Source: Nematostella vectensis
Taxonomy: Eukaryota; Cnidaria; Anthozoa; Actiniaria; Edwardsiidae
Reading direction: 5' to 3'
DNA length: 35,000 nt
NCBI RefSeq assembly: GCF_932526225.1
Contig: NC_064041.1
Coordinates: 12,254,451 to 12,289,450, forward strand
The position numbers and the translations under genes are program-made. Each line of letters opens with the position of its first letter. The first letter of the stretch is position 1. Shown here piece after piece: positions 18,245 through 30,907 of the stretch. Below the pieces are notes generated by a model. The model was not told the origin of the DNA. It did no database searches and saw nothing but the letters and a program-made list of their open reading frames with translations.

Positions 18245-18335
18245 GGGGTCAACCCAATCGAAGTGCAATGAGAGGGCCTCACCCTGAGAGGACCGCCTTG
18301 GTGATCACGGTAAACCTCCCGCGTCAGGTAAGTAT
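18170..18335 (-). ncRNA. U1: U1 snRNA, unit 7
   Basis: Common form with A at nt 127. Confidence 0.96.
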
Positions 18336-18534
18336 GAGTTTATTTGGCGTCCCTGTACACCGACTGTCCCCGGCTGATTTCATCCTCCATGTGGGAACGG
18401 TGCATCGCGGTGATTATGACCCGTCGTCTTAATGACGATCCTGTCTCTTATTGATCTCTCCCGCTATAGCTCGCATGAACAGCACGTAAATGATGCTCGA
18501 GGTGTTGCTTGAATGTGTCTTCCCGAAAGGGAAG

Positions 18535-18721
18535 GGGGCCGTACTCGGAGGTAGTGCAATACCGAGACAACCCGTGGCTGGGACGCAGCAAGCCGCTTAT
18601 TCCACAGCCAGTTTCCAAAAATCAGTTTAATATATGAGCTACTCAATGAGCAGCGTATCAGATATTAAGCTGATAAGAACAGATACTACACTTGATCTTA
18701 GCCAAAAGGCCGAGAAGCGAT
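18535..18721 (-). ncRNA. U2: U2 snRNA, unit 8
   Basis: Intact, matching 2845-3031. Confidence 0.97.
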
Positions 18722-18965
18722 GCAGAATCTGGCTCGGACTACATGGAGCGTTTATCATTCTAGGCCTCCGCCATGTGGGTGACGGACTCGGTTTTAGGCC
18801 CTTCTGCCTCCTAAGATCACATGTGATGATCAGTCATGAACGTACGAGCAGTATTCGCTTGATACACCGTCTTTGCGAGTGCAATGAGACATTTTTACCG
18901 CGCTAGTGCGTGCGTACGTTCTCACCGCACCGCTATAAAAGTCTAAAATATCACCGAGATCTTTC

Positions 18966-18993
18966 GTCTACGGCCATACCATCGAGAAAACAC

Positions 18994-19024
<31 letters not shown>

Positions 19025-19085
19025 GATTGGGCGCGGTTAGTACTTGGATGGGTGACCGCCTGGGAATACCGCGTGCTGTAGGCAT
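18966..19085 (+). rRNA. 5S: 5S rRNA, unit 8
   Basis: Matches 1589-1708. Confidence 0.97.
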
Positions 19086-19856
19086 TTCTTTTTCATTTTT
19101 TTCTAAACTATAAAGAAAAAGTTAGTGCAGGTTGATCATTGTCTAAGCTAAAGAAATGCCTCAGTTGTATGCGTTCTCAACTCGATCTATAGACAATTCA
19201 GGCATACTCAGCGACCGTATTGTAATCAAAATCGCGGTCGTAAACGTTCGCAAACGTTCAGCAGATTCAAGTAGAGTCATAATATTACAAGCGATCAGAT
19301 CAGTGGATTGTGAAAGCCTGTAAGAGCGTTAGTACTCGCATAGGAAATGTCTCTCAATGCAGTAAAATACTATGAGAGAAAGTGCGCAGTATTATCGCAT
19401 TGGTCGCGCGTTTACACCGCGAGTGAACACGAACATTACTCAGCTCACATCTCATACAAGCTGAGATGCCATTCATAGCGTAAACCTTGTCCAAATAAAT
19501 GCTTTTCGAGATCATGTTTTCACTCACTAGAATAAAGCGCGAAGGTTGCAAAGCAGCGCGCGTATTCCACTGTTCTATTTTAGTGACGAAACAGTCGCAC
19601 TGAACTTTCATCGCCGGTTAGCAACAACTGATCAAAACACAGCTCACCTTCGCTCGTTTCATCGCAAAAACACCGCTAGAATGCAGACCAAACACGACTA
19701 AAGCCTCTGCCCACCATGACGGTAATGTGAGAGCAAGTTGTTCGCTATTAGAAGTTAGAAATTTTACAATAGTTGACTGATTACAAGCGGTGTGAAGTCC
19801 GTGCTCTCGAGTCGCTCGTTGTGATTGTGTTGTGATTACACTTGATTCGTATTGTT

Positions 19857-19893
<37 letters not shown>

Positions 19894-19899
19894 ATTATA

Positions 19900-19931
<32 letters not shown>

Positions 19932-20022
19932 GGGGTCAACCCAATCGAAGTGCAATGAGAGGGCCTCACCCTGAGAGGACCGCCTTGGTGATCACGGTAA
20001 ACCTCCCGCGTCAGGTAAGTAT
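19857..20022 (-). ncRNA. U1: U1 snRNA, unit 8
   Basis: Common form with A at nt 127. Confidence 0.96.
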
Positions 20023-20221
20023 GAGTTTATTTGGCGTCCCTGTACACCGACTGTCCCCGGCTGATTTCATCCTCCATGTGGGAACGGTGCATCGCGGTGA
20101 TTATGACCCGTCGTCTTAATGACGATCCTGTCTCTTATTGATCTCTCCCGCTATAGCTCGCATGAACAGCACGTAAATGATGCTCGAGGTGTTGCTTGAA
20201 TGTGTCTTCCCGAAAGGGAAG

Positions 20222-20408
20222 GGGGCCGTACTCGGAGGTAGTGCAATACCGAGACAACCCGTGGCTGGGACGCAGCAAGCCGCTTATTCCACAGCCAGTT
20301 TCCAAAAATCAGTTTAATATATGAGCTACTCAATGAGCAGCGTATCAGATATTAAGCTGATAAGAACAGATACTACACTTGATCTTAGCCAAAAGGCCGA
20401 GAAGCGAT
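20222..20408 (-). ncRNA. U2: U2 snRNA, unit 9
   Basis: Intact, matching 2845-3031. Confidence 0.97.
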
Positions 20409-20652
20409 GCAGAATCTGGCTCGGACTACATGGAGCGTTTATCATTCTAGGCCTCCGCCATGTGGGTGACGGACTCGGTTTTAGGCCCTTCTGCCTCCTA
20501 AGATCACATGTGATGATCAGTCATGAACGTACGAGCAGTATTCGCTTGATACACCGTCTTTGCGAGTGCAATGAGACATTTTTACCGCGCTAGTGCGTGC
20601 GTACGTTCTCACCGCACCGCTATAAAAGTCTAAAATATCACCGAGATCTTTC

Positions 20653-20680
20653 GTCTACGGCCATACCATCGAGAAAACAC

Positions 20681-20711
<31 letters not shown>

Positions 20712-20772
20712 GATTGGGCGCGGTTAGTACTTGGATGGGTGACCGCCTGGGAATACCGCGTGCTGTAGGCAT
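20653..20772 (+). rRNA. 5S: 5S rRNA, unit 9
   Basis: Matches 1589-1708. Confidence 0.97.
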
Positions 20773-21543
20773 TTCTTTTTCATTTTTTTCTAAACTATAA
20801 AGAAAAAGTTAGTGCAGGTTGATCATTGTCTAAGCTAAAGAAATGCCTCAGTTGTATGCGTTCTCAACTCGATCTATAGACAATTCAGGCATACTCAGCG
20901 ACCGTATTGTAATCAAAATCGCGGTCGTAAACGTTCGCAAACGTTCAGCAGATTCAAGTAGAGTCATAATATTACAAGCGATCAGATCAGTGGATTGTGA
21001 AAGCCTGTAAGAGCGTTAGTACTCGCATAGGAAATGTCTCTCAATGCAGTAAAATACTATGAGAGAAAGTGCGCAGTATTATCGCATTGGTCGCGCGTTT
21101 ACACCGCGAGTGAACACGAACATTACTCAGCTCACATCTCATACAAGCTGAGATGCCATTCATAGCGTAAACCTTGTCCAAATAAATGCTTTTCGAGATC
21201 ATGTTTTCACTCACTAGAATAAAGCGCGAAGGTTGCAAAGCAGCGCGCGTATTCCACTGTTCTATTTTAGTGACGAAACAGTCGCACTGAACTTTCATCG
21301 CCGGTTAGCAACAACTGATCAAAACACAGCTCACCTTCGCTCGTTTCATCGCAAAAACACCGCTAGAATGCAGACCAAACACGACTAAAGCCTCTGCCCA
21401 CCATGACGGTAATGTGAGAGCAAGTTGTTCGCTATTAGAAGTTAGAAATTTTACAATAGTTGACTGATTACAAGCGGTGTGAAGTCCGTGCTCTCGAGTC
21501 GCTCGTTGTGATTGTGTTGTGATTACACTTGATTCGTATTGTT

Positions 21544-21580
<37 letters not shown>

Positions 21581-21586
21581 ATTATA

Positions 21587-21618
<32 letters not shown>

Positions 21619-21709
21619 GGGGTCAACCCAATCGAAGTGCAATGAGAGGGCCTCACCCTGAGAGGACCGCCTTGGTGATCACGGTAAACCTCCCGCGTCA
21701 GGTAAGTAT
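21544..21709 (-). ncRNA. U1: U1 snRNA, unit 9
   Basis: Common form with A at nt 127. Confidence 0.96.
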
Positions 21710-21908
21710 GAGTTTATTTGGCGTCCCTGTACACCGACTGTCCCCGGCTGATTTCATCCTCCATGTGGGAACGGTGCATCGCGGTGATTATGACCCGTCG
21801 TCTTAATGACGATCCTGTCTCTTATTGATCTCTCCCGCTATAGCTCGCATGAACAGCACGTAAATGATGCTCGAGGTGTTGCTTGAATGTGTCTTCCCGA
21901 AAGGGAAG

Positions 21909-22095
21909 GGGGCCGTACTCGGAGGTAGTGCAATACCGAGACAACCCGTGGCTGGGACGCAGCAAGCCGCTTATTCCACAGCCAGTTTCCAAAAATCAGT
22001 TTAATATATGAGCTACTCAATGAGCAGCGTATCAGATATTAAGCTGATAAGAACAGATACTACACTTGATCTTAGCCAAAAGGCCGAGAAGCGAT
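21909..22095 (-). ncRNA. U2: U2 snRNA, unit 10
   Basis: Intact, matching 2845-3031. Confidence 0.97.
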
Positions 22096-22339
22096 GCAGA
22101 ATCTGGCTCGGACTACATGGAGCGTTTATCATTCTAGGCCTCCGCCATGTGGGTGACGGACTCGGTTTTAGGCCCTTCTGCCTCCTAAGATCACATGTGA
22201 TGATCAGTCATGAACGTACGAGCAGTATTCGCTTGATACACCGTCTTTGCGAGTGCAATGAGACATTTTTACCGCGCTAGTGCGTGCGTACGTTCTCACC
22301 GCACCGCTATAAAAGTCTAAAATATCACCGAGATCTTTC

Positions 22340-22367
22340 GTCTACGGCCATACCATCGAGAAAACAC

Positions 22368-22398
<31 letters not shown>

Positions 22399-22459
22399 GA
22401 TTGGGCGCGGTTAGTACTTGGATGGGTGACCGCCTGGGAATACCGCGTGCTGTAGGCAT
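22340..22459 (+). rRNA. 5S: 5S rRNA, unit 10
   Basis: Matches 1589-1708. Confidence 0.97.
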
Positions 22460-23230
22460 TTCTTTTTCATTTTTTTCTAAACTATAAAGAAAAAGTTAGT
22501 GCAGGTTGATCATTGTCTAAGCTAAAGAAATGCCTCAGTTGTATGCGTTCTCAACTCGATCTATAGACAATTCAGGCATACTCAGCGACCGTATTGTAAT
22601 CAAAATCGCGGTCGTAAACGTTCGCAAACGTTCAGCAGATTCAAGTAGAGTCATAATATTACAAGCGATCAGATCAGTGGATTGTGAAAGCCTGTAAGAG
22701 CGTTAGTACTCGCATAGGAAATGTCTCTCAATGCAGTAAAATACTATGAGAGAAAGTGCGCAGTATTATCGCATTGGTCGCGCGTTTACACCGCGAGTGA
22801 ACACGAACATTACTCAGCTCACATCTCATACAAGCTGAGATGCCATTCATAGCGTAAACCTTGTCCAAATAAATGCTTTTCGAGATCATGTTTTCACTCA
22901 CTAGAATAAAGCGCGAAGGTTGCAAAGCAGCGCGCGTATTCCACTGTTCTATTTTAGTGACGAAACAGTCGCACTGAACTTTCATCGCCGGTTAGCAACA
23001 ACTGATCAAAACACAGCTCACCTTCGCTCGTTTCATCGCAAAAACACCGCTAGAATGCAGACCAAACACGACTAAAGCCTCTGCCCACCATGACGGTAAT
23101 GTGAGAGCAAGTTGTTCGCTATTAGAAGTTAGAAATTTTACAATAGTTGACTGATTACAAGCGGTGTGAAGTCCGTGCTCTCGAGTCGCTCGTTGTGATT
23201 GTGTTGTGATTACACTTGATTCGTATTGTT

Positions 23231-23267
<37 letters not shown>

Positions 23268-23273
23268 ATTATA

Positions 23274-23305
<32 letters not shown>

Positions 23306-23396
23306 GGGGTCAACCCAATCGAAGTGCAATGAGAGGGCCTCACCCTGAGAGGACCGCCTTGGTGATCACGGTAAACCTCCCGCGTCAGGTAAGTAT
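23231..23396 (-). ncRNA. U1: U1 snRNA, unit 10
   Basis: Common form with A at nt 127, and the last one before a block of four variant copies. Confidence 0.96.
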
Positions 23397-23595
23397 GAGT
23401 TTATTTGGCGTCCCTGTACACCGACTGTCCCCGGCTGATTTCATCCTCCATGTGGGAACGGTGCATCGCGGTGATTATGACCCGTCGTCTTAATGACGAT
23501 CCTGTCTCTTATTGATCTCTCCCGCTATAGCTCGCATGAACAGCACGTAAATGATGCTCGAGGTGTTGCTTGAATGTGTCTTCCCGAAAGGGAAG

Positions 23596-23782
23596 GGGGC
23601 CGTACTCGGAGGTAGTGCAATACCGAGACAACCCGTGGCTGGGACGCAGCAAGCCGCTTATTCCACAGCCAGTTTCCAAAAATCAGTTTAATATATGAGC
23701 TACTCAATGAGCAGCGTATCAGATATTAAGCTGATAAGAACAGATACTACACTTGATCTTAGCCAAAAGGCCGAGAAGCGAT
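23596..23782 (-). ncRNA. U2: U2 snRNA, unit 11
   Basis: Intact, matching 2845-3031. Confidence 0.97.
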
Positions 23783-24026
23783 GCAGAATCTGGCTCGGAC
23801 TACATGGAGCGTTTATCATTCTAGGCCTCCGCCATGTGGGTGACGGACTCGGTTTTAGGCCCTTCTGCCTCCTAAGATCACATGTGATGATCAGTCATGA
23901 ACGTACGAGCAGTATTCGCTTGATACACCGTCTTTGCGAGTGCAATGAGACATTTTTACCGCGCTAGTGCGTGCGTACGTTCTCACCGCACCGCTATAAA
24001 AGTCTAAAATATCACCGAGATCTTTC

Positions 24027-24054
24027 GTCTACGGCCATACCATCGAGAAAACAC

Positions 24055-24085
<31 letters not shown>

Positions 24086-24146
24086 GATTGGGCGCGGTTA
24101 GTACTTGGATGGGTGACCGCCTGGGAATACCGCGTGCTGTAGGCAT
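24027..24146 (+). rRNA. 5S: 5S rRNA, unit 11
   Basis: Matches 1589-1708. Confidence 0.97.
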
Positions 24147-24917
24147 TTCTTTTTCATTTTTTTCTAAACTATAAAGAAAAAGTTAGTGCAGGTTGATCAT
24201 TGTCTAAGCTAAAGAAATGCCTCAGTTGTATGCGTTCTCAACTCGATCTATAGACAATTCAGGCATACTCAGCGACCGTATTGTAATCAAAATCGCGGTC
24301 GTAAACGTTCGCAAACGTTCAGCAGATTCAAGTAGAGTCATAATATTACAAGCGATCAGATCAGTGGATTGTGAAAGCCTGTAAGAGCGTTAGTACTCGC
24401 ATAGGAAATGTCTCTCAATGCAGTAAAATACTATGAGAGAAAGTGCGCAGTATTATCGCATTGGTCGCGCGTTTACACCGCGAGTGAACACGAACATTAC
24501 TCAGCTCACATCTCATACAAGCTGAGATGCCATTCATAGCGTAAACCTTGTCCAAATAAATGCTTTTCGAGATCATGTTTTCACTCACTAGAATAAAGCG
24601 CGAAGGTTGCAAAGCAGCGCGCGTATTCCACTGTTCTATTTTAGTGACGAAACAGTCGCACTGAACTTTCATCGCCGGTTAGCAACAACTGATCAAAACA
24701 CAGCTCACCTTCGCTCGTTTCATCGCAAAAACACCGCTAGAATGCAGACCAAACACGACTAAAGCCTCTGCCCACCATGACGGTAATGTGAGAGCAAGTT
24801 GTTCGCTATTAGAAGTTAGAAATTTTACAATAGTTGACTGATTACAAGCGGTGTGAAGTCCGTGCTCTCGAGTCGCTCGTTGTGATTGTGTTGTGATTAC
24901 ACTTGATTCGTATTGTT

Positions 24918-24954
<37 letters not shown>

Positions 24955-24960
24955 ATGATA

Positions 24961-24992
<32 letters not shown>

Positions 24993-25083
24993 GGGGTCAA
25001 CCCAATCGAAGTGCAATGAGAGGGCCTCACCCTGAGAGGACCGCCTTGGTGATCACGGTAAACCTCCCGCGTCAGGTAAGTAT
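24918..25083 (-). ncRNA. U1: U1 snRNA, unit 11 (nt 127 variant)
   Basis: G at 24957 gives C at RNA nt 127. First of four adjacent variant copies. Confidence 0.95.
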
Positions 25084-25282
25084 GAGTTTATTTGGCGTCC
25101 CTGTACACCGACTGTCCCCGGCTGATTTCATCCTCCATGTGGGAACGGTGCATCGCGGTGATTATGACCCGTCGTCTTAATGACGATCCTGTCTCTTATT
25201 GATCTCTCCCGCTATAGCTCGCATGAACAGCACGTAAATGATGCTCGAGGTGTTGCTTGAATGTGTCTTCCCGAAAGGGAAG

Positions 25283-25469
25283 GGGGCCGTACTCGGAGGT
25301 AGTGCAATACCGAGACAACCCGTGGCTGGGACGCAGCAAGCCGCTTATTCCACAGCCAGTTTCCAAAAATCAGTTTAATATATGAGCTACTCAATGAGCA
25401 GCGTATCAGATATTAAGCTGATAAGAACAGATACTACACTTGATCTTAGCCAAAAGGCCGAGAAGCGAT
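25283..25469 (-). ncRNA. U2: U2 snRNA, unit 12
   Basis: Intact, matching 2845-3031. Confidence 0.97.
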
Positions 25470-25713
25470 GCAGAATCTGGCTCGGACTACATGGAGCGTT
25501 TATCATTCTAGGCCTCCGCCATGTGGGTGACGGACTCGGTTTTAGGCCCTTCTGCCTCCTAAGATCACATGTGATGATCAGTCATGAACGTACGAGCAGT
25601 ATTCGCTTGATACACCGTCTTTGCGAGTGCAATGAGACATTTTTACCGCGCTAGTGCGTGCGTACGTTCTCACCGCACCGCTATAAAAGTCTAAAATATC
25701 ACCGAGATCTTTC

Positions 25714-25741
25714 GTCTACGGCCATACCATCGAGAAAACAC

Positions 25742-25772
<31 letters not shown>

Positions 25773-25833
25773 GATTGGGCGCGGTTAGTACTTGGATGGG
25801 TGACCGCCTGGGAATACCGCGTGCTGTAGGCAT
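25714..25833 (+). rRNA. 5S: 5S rRNA, unit 12
   Basis: Matches 1589-1708. Confidence 0.97.
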
Positions 25834-26604
25834 TTCTTTTTCATTTTTTTCTAAACTATAAAGAAAAAGTTAGTGCAGGTTGATCATTGTCTAAGCTAAA
25901 GAAATGCCTCAGTTGTATGCGTTCTCAACTCGATCTATAGACAATTCAGGCATACTCAGCGACCGTATTGTAATCAAAATCGCGGTCGTAAACGTTCGCA
26001 AACGTTCAGCAGATTCAAGTAGAGTCATAATATTACAAGCGATCAGATCAGTGGATTGTGAAAGCCTGTAAGAGCGTTAGTACTCGCATAGGAAATGTCT
26101 CTCAATGCAGTAAAATACTATGAGAGAAAGTGCGCAGTATTATCGCATTGGTCGCGCGTTTACACCGCGAGTGAACACGAACATTACTCAGCTCACATCT
26201 CATACAAGCTGAGATGCCATTCATAGCGTAAACCTTGTCCAAATAAATGCTTTTCGAGATCATGTTTTCACTCACTAGAATAAAGCGCGAAGGTTGCAAA
26301 GCAGCGCGCGTATTCCACTGTTCTATTTTAGTGACGAAACAGTCGCACTGAACTTTCATCGCCGGTTAGCAACAACTGATCAAAACACAGCTCACCTTCG
26401 CTCGTTTCATCGCAAAAACACCGCTAGAATGCAGACCAAACACGACTAAAGCCTCTGCCCACCATGACGGTAATGTGAGAGCAAGTTGTTCGCTATTAGA
26501 AGTTAGAAATTTTACAATAGTTGACTGATTACAAGCGGTGTGAAGTCCGTGCTCTCGAGTCGCTCGTTGTGATTGTGTTGTGATTACACTTGATTCGTAT
26601 TGTT

Positions 26605-26641
<37 letters not shown>

Positions 26642-26647
26642 ATGATA

Positions 26648-26679
<32 letters not shown>

Positions 26680-26770
26680 GGGGTCAACCCAATCGAAGTG
26701 CAATGAGAGGGCCTCACCCTGAGAGGACCGCCTTGGTGATCACGGTAAACCTCCCGCGTCAGGTAAGTAT
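26605..26770 (-). ncRNA. U1: U1 snRNA, unit 12 (nt 127 variant)
   Basis: G at 26644 gives C at RNA nt 127. Confidence 0.95.
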
Positions 26771-26969
26771 GAGTTTATTTGGCGTCCCTGTACACCGACT
26801 GTCCCCGGCTGATTTCATCCTCCATGTGGGAACGGTGCATCGCGGTGATTATGACCCGTCGTCTTAATGACGATCCTGTCTCTTATTGATCTCTCCCGCT
26901 ATAGCTCGCATGAACAGCACGTAAATGATGCTCGAGGTGTTGCTTGAATGTGTCTTCCCGAAAGGGAAG

Positions 26970-27156
26970 GGGGCCGTACTCGGAGGTAGTGCAATACCGA
27001 GACAACCCGTGGCTGGGACGCAGCAAGCCGCTTATTCCACAGCCAGTTTCCAAAAATCAGTTTAATATATGAGCTACTCAATGAGCAGCGTATCAGATAT
27101 TAAGCTGATAAGAACAGATACTACACTTGATCTTAGCCAAAAGGCCGAGAAGCGAT
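26970..27156 (-). ncRNA. U2: U2 snRNA, unit 13
   Basis: Intact, matching 2845-3031. Confidence 0.97.
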
Positions 27157-27400
27157 GCAGAATCTGGCTCGGACTACATGGAGCGTTTATCATTCTAGGC
27201 CTCCGCCATGTGGGTGACGGACTCGGTTTTAGGCCCTTCTGCCTCCTAAGATCACATGTGATGATCAGTCATGAACGTACGAGCAGTATTCGCTTGATAC
27301 ACCGTCTTTGCGAGTGCAATGAGACATTTTTACCGCGCTAGTGCGTGCGTACGTTCTCACCGCACCGCTATAAAAGTCTAAAATATCACCGAGATCTTTC

Positions 27401-27428
27401 GTCTACGGCCATACCATCGAGAAAACAC

Positions 27429-27459
<31 letters not shown>

Positions 27460-27520
27460 GATTGGGCGCGGTTAGTACTTGGATGGGTGACCGCCTGGGA
27501 ATACCGCGTGCTGTAGGCAT
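27401..27520 (+). rRNA. 5S: 5S rRNA, unit 13
   Basis: Matches 1589-1708. Confidence 0.97.
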
Positions 27521-28291
27521 TTCTTTTTCATTTTTTTCTAAACTATAAAGAAAAAGTTAGTGCAGGTTGATCATTGTCTAAGCTAAAGAAATGCCTCAGT
27601 TGTATGCGTTCTCAACTCGATCTATAGACAATTCAGGCATACTCAGCGACCGTATTGTAATCAAAATCGCGGTCGTAAACGTTCGCAAACGTTCAGCAGA
27701 TTCAAGTAGAGTCATAATATTACAAGCGATCAGATCAGTGGATTGTGAAAGCCTGTAAGAGCGTTAGTACTCGCATAGGAAATGTCTCTCAATGCAGTAA
27801 AATACTATGAGAGAAAGTGCGCAGTATTATCGCATTGGTCGCGCGTTTACACCGCGAGTGAACACGAACATTACTCAGCTCACATCTCATACAAGCTGAG
27901 ATGCCATTCATAGCGTAAACCTTGTCCAAATAAATGCTTTTCGAGATCATGTTTTCACTCACTAGAATAAAGCGCGAAGGTTGCAAAGCAGCGCGCGTAT
28001 TCCACTGTTCTATTTTAGTGACGAAACAGTCGCACTGAACTTTCATCGCCGGTTAGCAACAACTGATCAAAACACAGCTCACCTTCGCTCGTTTCATCGC
28101 AAAAACACCGCTAGAATGCAGACCAAACACGACTAAAGCCTCTGCCCACCATGACGGTAATGTGAGAGCAAGTTGTTCGCTATTAGAAGTTAGAAATTTT
28201 ACAATAGTTGACTGATTACAAGCGGTGTGAAGTCCGTGCTCTCGAGTCGCTCGTTGTGATTGTGTTGTGATTACACTTGATTCGTATTGTT

Positions 28292-28328
<37 letters not shown>

Positions 28329-28334
28329 ATGATA

Positions 28335-28366
<32 letters not shown>

Positions 28367-28457
28367 GGGGTCAACCCAATCGAAGTGCAATGAGAGGGCC
28401 TCACCCTGAGAGGACCGCCTTGGTGATCACGGTAAACCTCCCGCGTCAGGTAAGTAT
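28292..28457 (-). ncRNA. U1: U1 snRNA, unit 13 (nt 127 variant)
   Basis: G at 28331 gives C at RNA nt 127. Confidence 0.95.
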
Positions 28458-28656
28458 GAGTTTATTTGGCGTCCCTGTACACCGACTGTCCCCGGCTGAT
28501 TTCATCCTCCATGTGGGAACGGTGCATCGCGGTGATTATGACCCGTCGTCTTAATGACGATCCTGTCTCTTATTGATCTCTCCCGCTATAGCTCGCATGA
28601 ACAGCACGTAAATGATGCTCGAGGTGTTGCTTGAATGTGTCTTCCCGAAAGGGAAG

Positions 28657-28843
28657 GGGGCCGTACTCGGAGGTAGTGCAATACCGAGACAACCCGTGGC
28701 TGGGACGCAGCAAGCCGCTTATTCCACAGCCAGTTTCCAAAAATCAGTTTAATATATGAGCTACTCAATGAGCAGCGTATCAGATATTAAGCTGATAAGA
28801 ACAGATACTACACTTGATCTTAGCCAAAAGGCCGAGAAGCGAT
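28657..28843 (-). ncRNA. U2: U2 snRNA, unit 14
   Basis: Intact, matching 2845-3031. Confidence 0.97.
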
Positions 28844-29087
28844 GCAGAATCTGGCTCGGACTACATGGAGCGTTTATCATTCTAGGCCTCCGCCATGTGG
28901 GTGACGGACTCGGTTTTAGGCCCTTCTGCCTCCTAAGATCACATGTGATGATCAGTCATGAACGTACGAGCAGTATTCGCTTGATACACCGTCTTTGCGA
29001 GTGCAATGAGACATTTTTACCGCGCTAGTGCGTGCGTACGTTCTCACCGCACCGCTATAAAAGTCTAAAATATCACCGAGATCTTTC

Positions 29088-29115
29088 GTCTACGGCCATA
29101 CCATCGAGAAAACAC

Positions 29116-29146
<31 letters not shown>

Positions 29147-29207
29147 GATTGGGCGCGGTTAGTACTTGGATGGGTGACCGCCTGGGAATACCGCGTGCTG
29201 TAGGCAT
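29088..29207 (+). rRNA. 5S: 5S rRNA, unit 14
   Basis: Matches 1589-1708. Confidence 0.97.
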
Positions 29208-29978
29208 TTCTTTTTCATTTTTTTCTAAACTATAAAGAAAAAGTTAGTGCAGGTTGATCATTGTCTAAGCTAAAGAAATGCCTCAGTTGTATGCGTTCTC
29301 AACTCGATCTATAGACAATTCAGGCATACTCAGCGACCGTATTGTAATCAAAATCGCGGTCGTAAACGTTCGCAAACGTTCAGCAGATTCAAGTAGAGTC
29401 ATAATATTACAAGCGATCAGATCAGTGGATTGTGAAAGCCTGTAAGAGCGTTAGTACTCGCATAGGAAATGTCTCTCAATGCAGTAAAATACTATGAGAG
29501 AAAGTGCGCAGTATTATCGCATTGGTCGCGCGTTTACACCGCGAGTGAACACGAACATTACTCAGCTCACATCTCATACAAGCTGAGATGCCATTCATAG
29601 CGTAAACCTTGTCCAAATAAATGCTTTTCGAGATCATGTTTTCACTCACTAGAATAAAGCGCGAAGGTTGCAAAGCAGCGCGCGTATTCCACTGTTCTAT
29701 TTTAGTGACGAAACAGTCGCACTGAACTTTCATCGCCGGTTAGCAACAACTGATCAAAACACAGCTCACCTTCGCTCGTTTCATCGCAAAAACACCGCTA
29801 GAATGCAGACCAAACACGACTAAAGCCTCTGCCCACCATGACGGTAATGTGAGAGCAAGTTGTTCGCTATTAGAAGTTAGAAATTTTACAATAGTTGACT
29901 GATTACAAGCGGTGTGAAGTCCGTGCTCTCGAGTCGCTCGTTGTGATTGTGTTGTGATTACACTTGATTCGTATTGTT

Positions 29979-30015
<37 letters not shown>

Positions 30016-30021
30016 ATGATA

Positions 30022-30053
<32 letters not shown>

Positions 30054-30144
30054 GGGGTCAACCCAATCGAAGTGCAATGAGAGGGCCTCACCCTGAGAGG
30101 ACCGCCTTGGTGATCACGGTAAACCTCCCGCGTCAGGTAAGTAT
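29979..30144 (-). ncRNA. U1: U1 snRNA, unit 14 (nt 127 variant)
   Basis: G at 30018 gives C at RNA nt 127. Last of the four adjacent variant copies. Confidence 0.95.
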
Positions 30145-30343
30145 GAGTTTATTTGGCGTCCCTGTACACCGACTGTCCCCGGCTGATTTCATCCTCCATG
30201 TGGGAACGGTGCATCGCGGTGATTATGACCCGTCGTCTTAATGACGATCCTGTCTCTTATTGATCTCTCCCGCTATAGCTCGCATGAACAGCACGTAAAT
30301 GATGCTCGAGGTGTTGCTTGAATGTGTCTTCCCGAAAGGGAAG

Positions 30344-30530
30344 GGGGCCGTACTCGGAGGTAGTGCAATACCGAGACAACCCGTGGCTGGGACGCAGCAA
30401 GCCGCTTATTCCACAGCCAGTTTCCAAAAATCAGTTTAATATATGAGCTACTCAATGAGCAGCGTATCAGATATTAAGCTGATAAGAACAGATACTACAC
30501 TTGATCTTAGCCAAAAGGCCGAGAAGCGAT
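30344..30530 (-). ncRNA. U2: U2 snRNA, unit 15
   Basis: The RNA-coding part is intact and matches 2845-3031. Its upstream region carries a 13-bp insertion about 120 bp before the start, beyond the PSE-like core. Confidence 0.97.
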
Positions 30531-30647
30531 GCAGAATCTGGCTCGGACTACATGGAGCGTTTATCATTCTAGGCCTCCGCCATGTGGGTGACGGACTCGG
30601 TTTTAGGCCCTTCTGCCTCCTAAGATCACATGTGATGATCAGTCATG

Positions 30648-30665
30648 AACGTAGTGCTATCACGT
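30648..30665. repeat. 13-bp insertion with 5-bp direct repeats (footprint-like)
   Basis: Other units read GAACGTACGAGC here. This unit reads ACGTA, then eight new bases (GTGCTATC), then ACGTA again. The pattern of a duplicated target plus a few bases resembles the footprint left when a DNA transposon excises, but a local templated insertion would look the same. It lengthens this unit to 1,700 bp. Confidence 0.6.
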
Positions 30666-30787
30666 ACGAGCAGTATTCGCTTGATACACCGTCTTTGCGA
30701 GTGCAATGAGACATTTTTACCGCGCTAGTGCGTGCGTACGTTCTCACCGCACCGCTATAAAAGTCTAAAATATCACCGAGATCTTTC

Positions 30788-30815
30788 GTCTACGGCCATA
30801 CCATCGAGAAAACAC

Positions 30816-30846
<31 letters not shown>

Positions 30847-30907
30847 GATTGGGCGCGGTTAGTACTTGGATGGGTGACCGCCTGGGAATACCGCGTGCTG
30901 TAGGCAT
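30788..30907 (+). rRNA. 5S: 5S rRNA, unit 15
   Basis: Matches 1589-1708, shifted 13 bp by the insertion in the divergent spacer. Its TATA-like box is unchanged. Confidence 0.97.
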
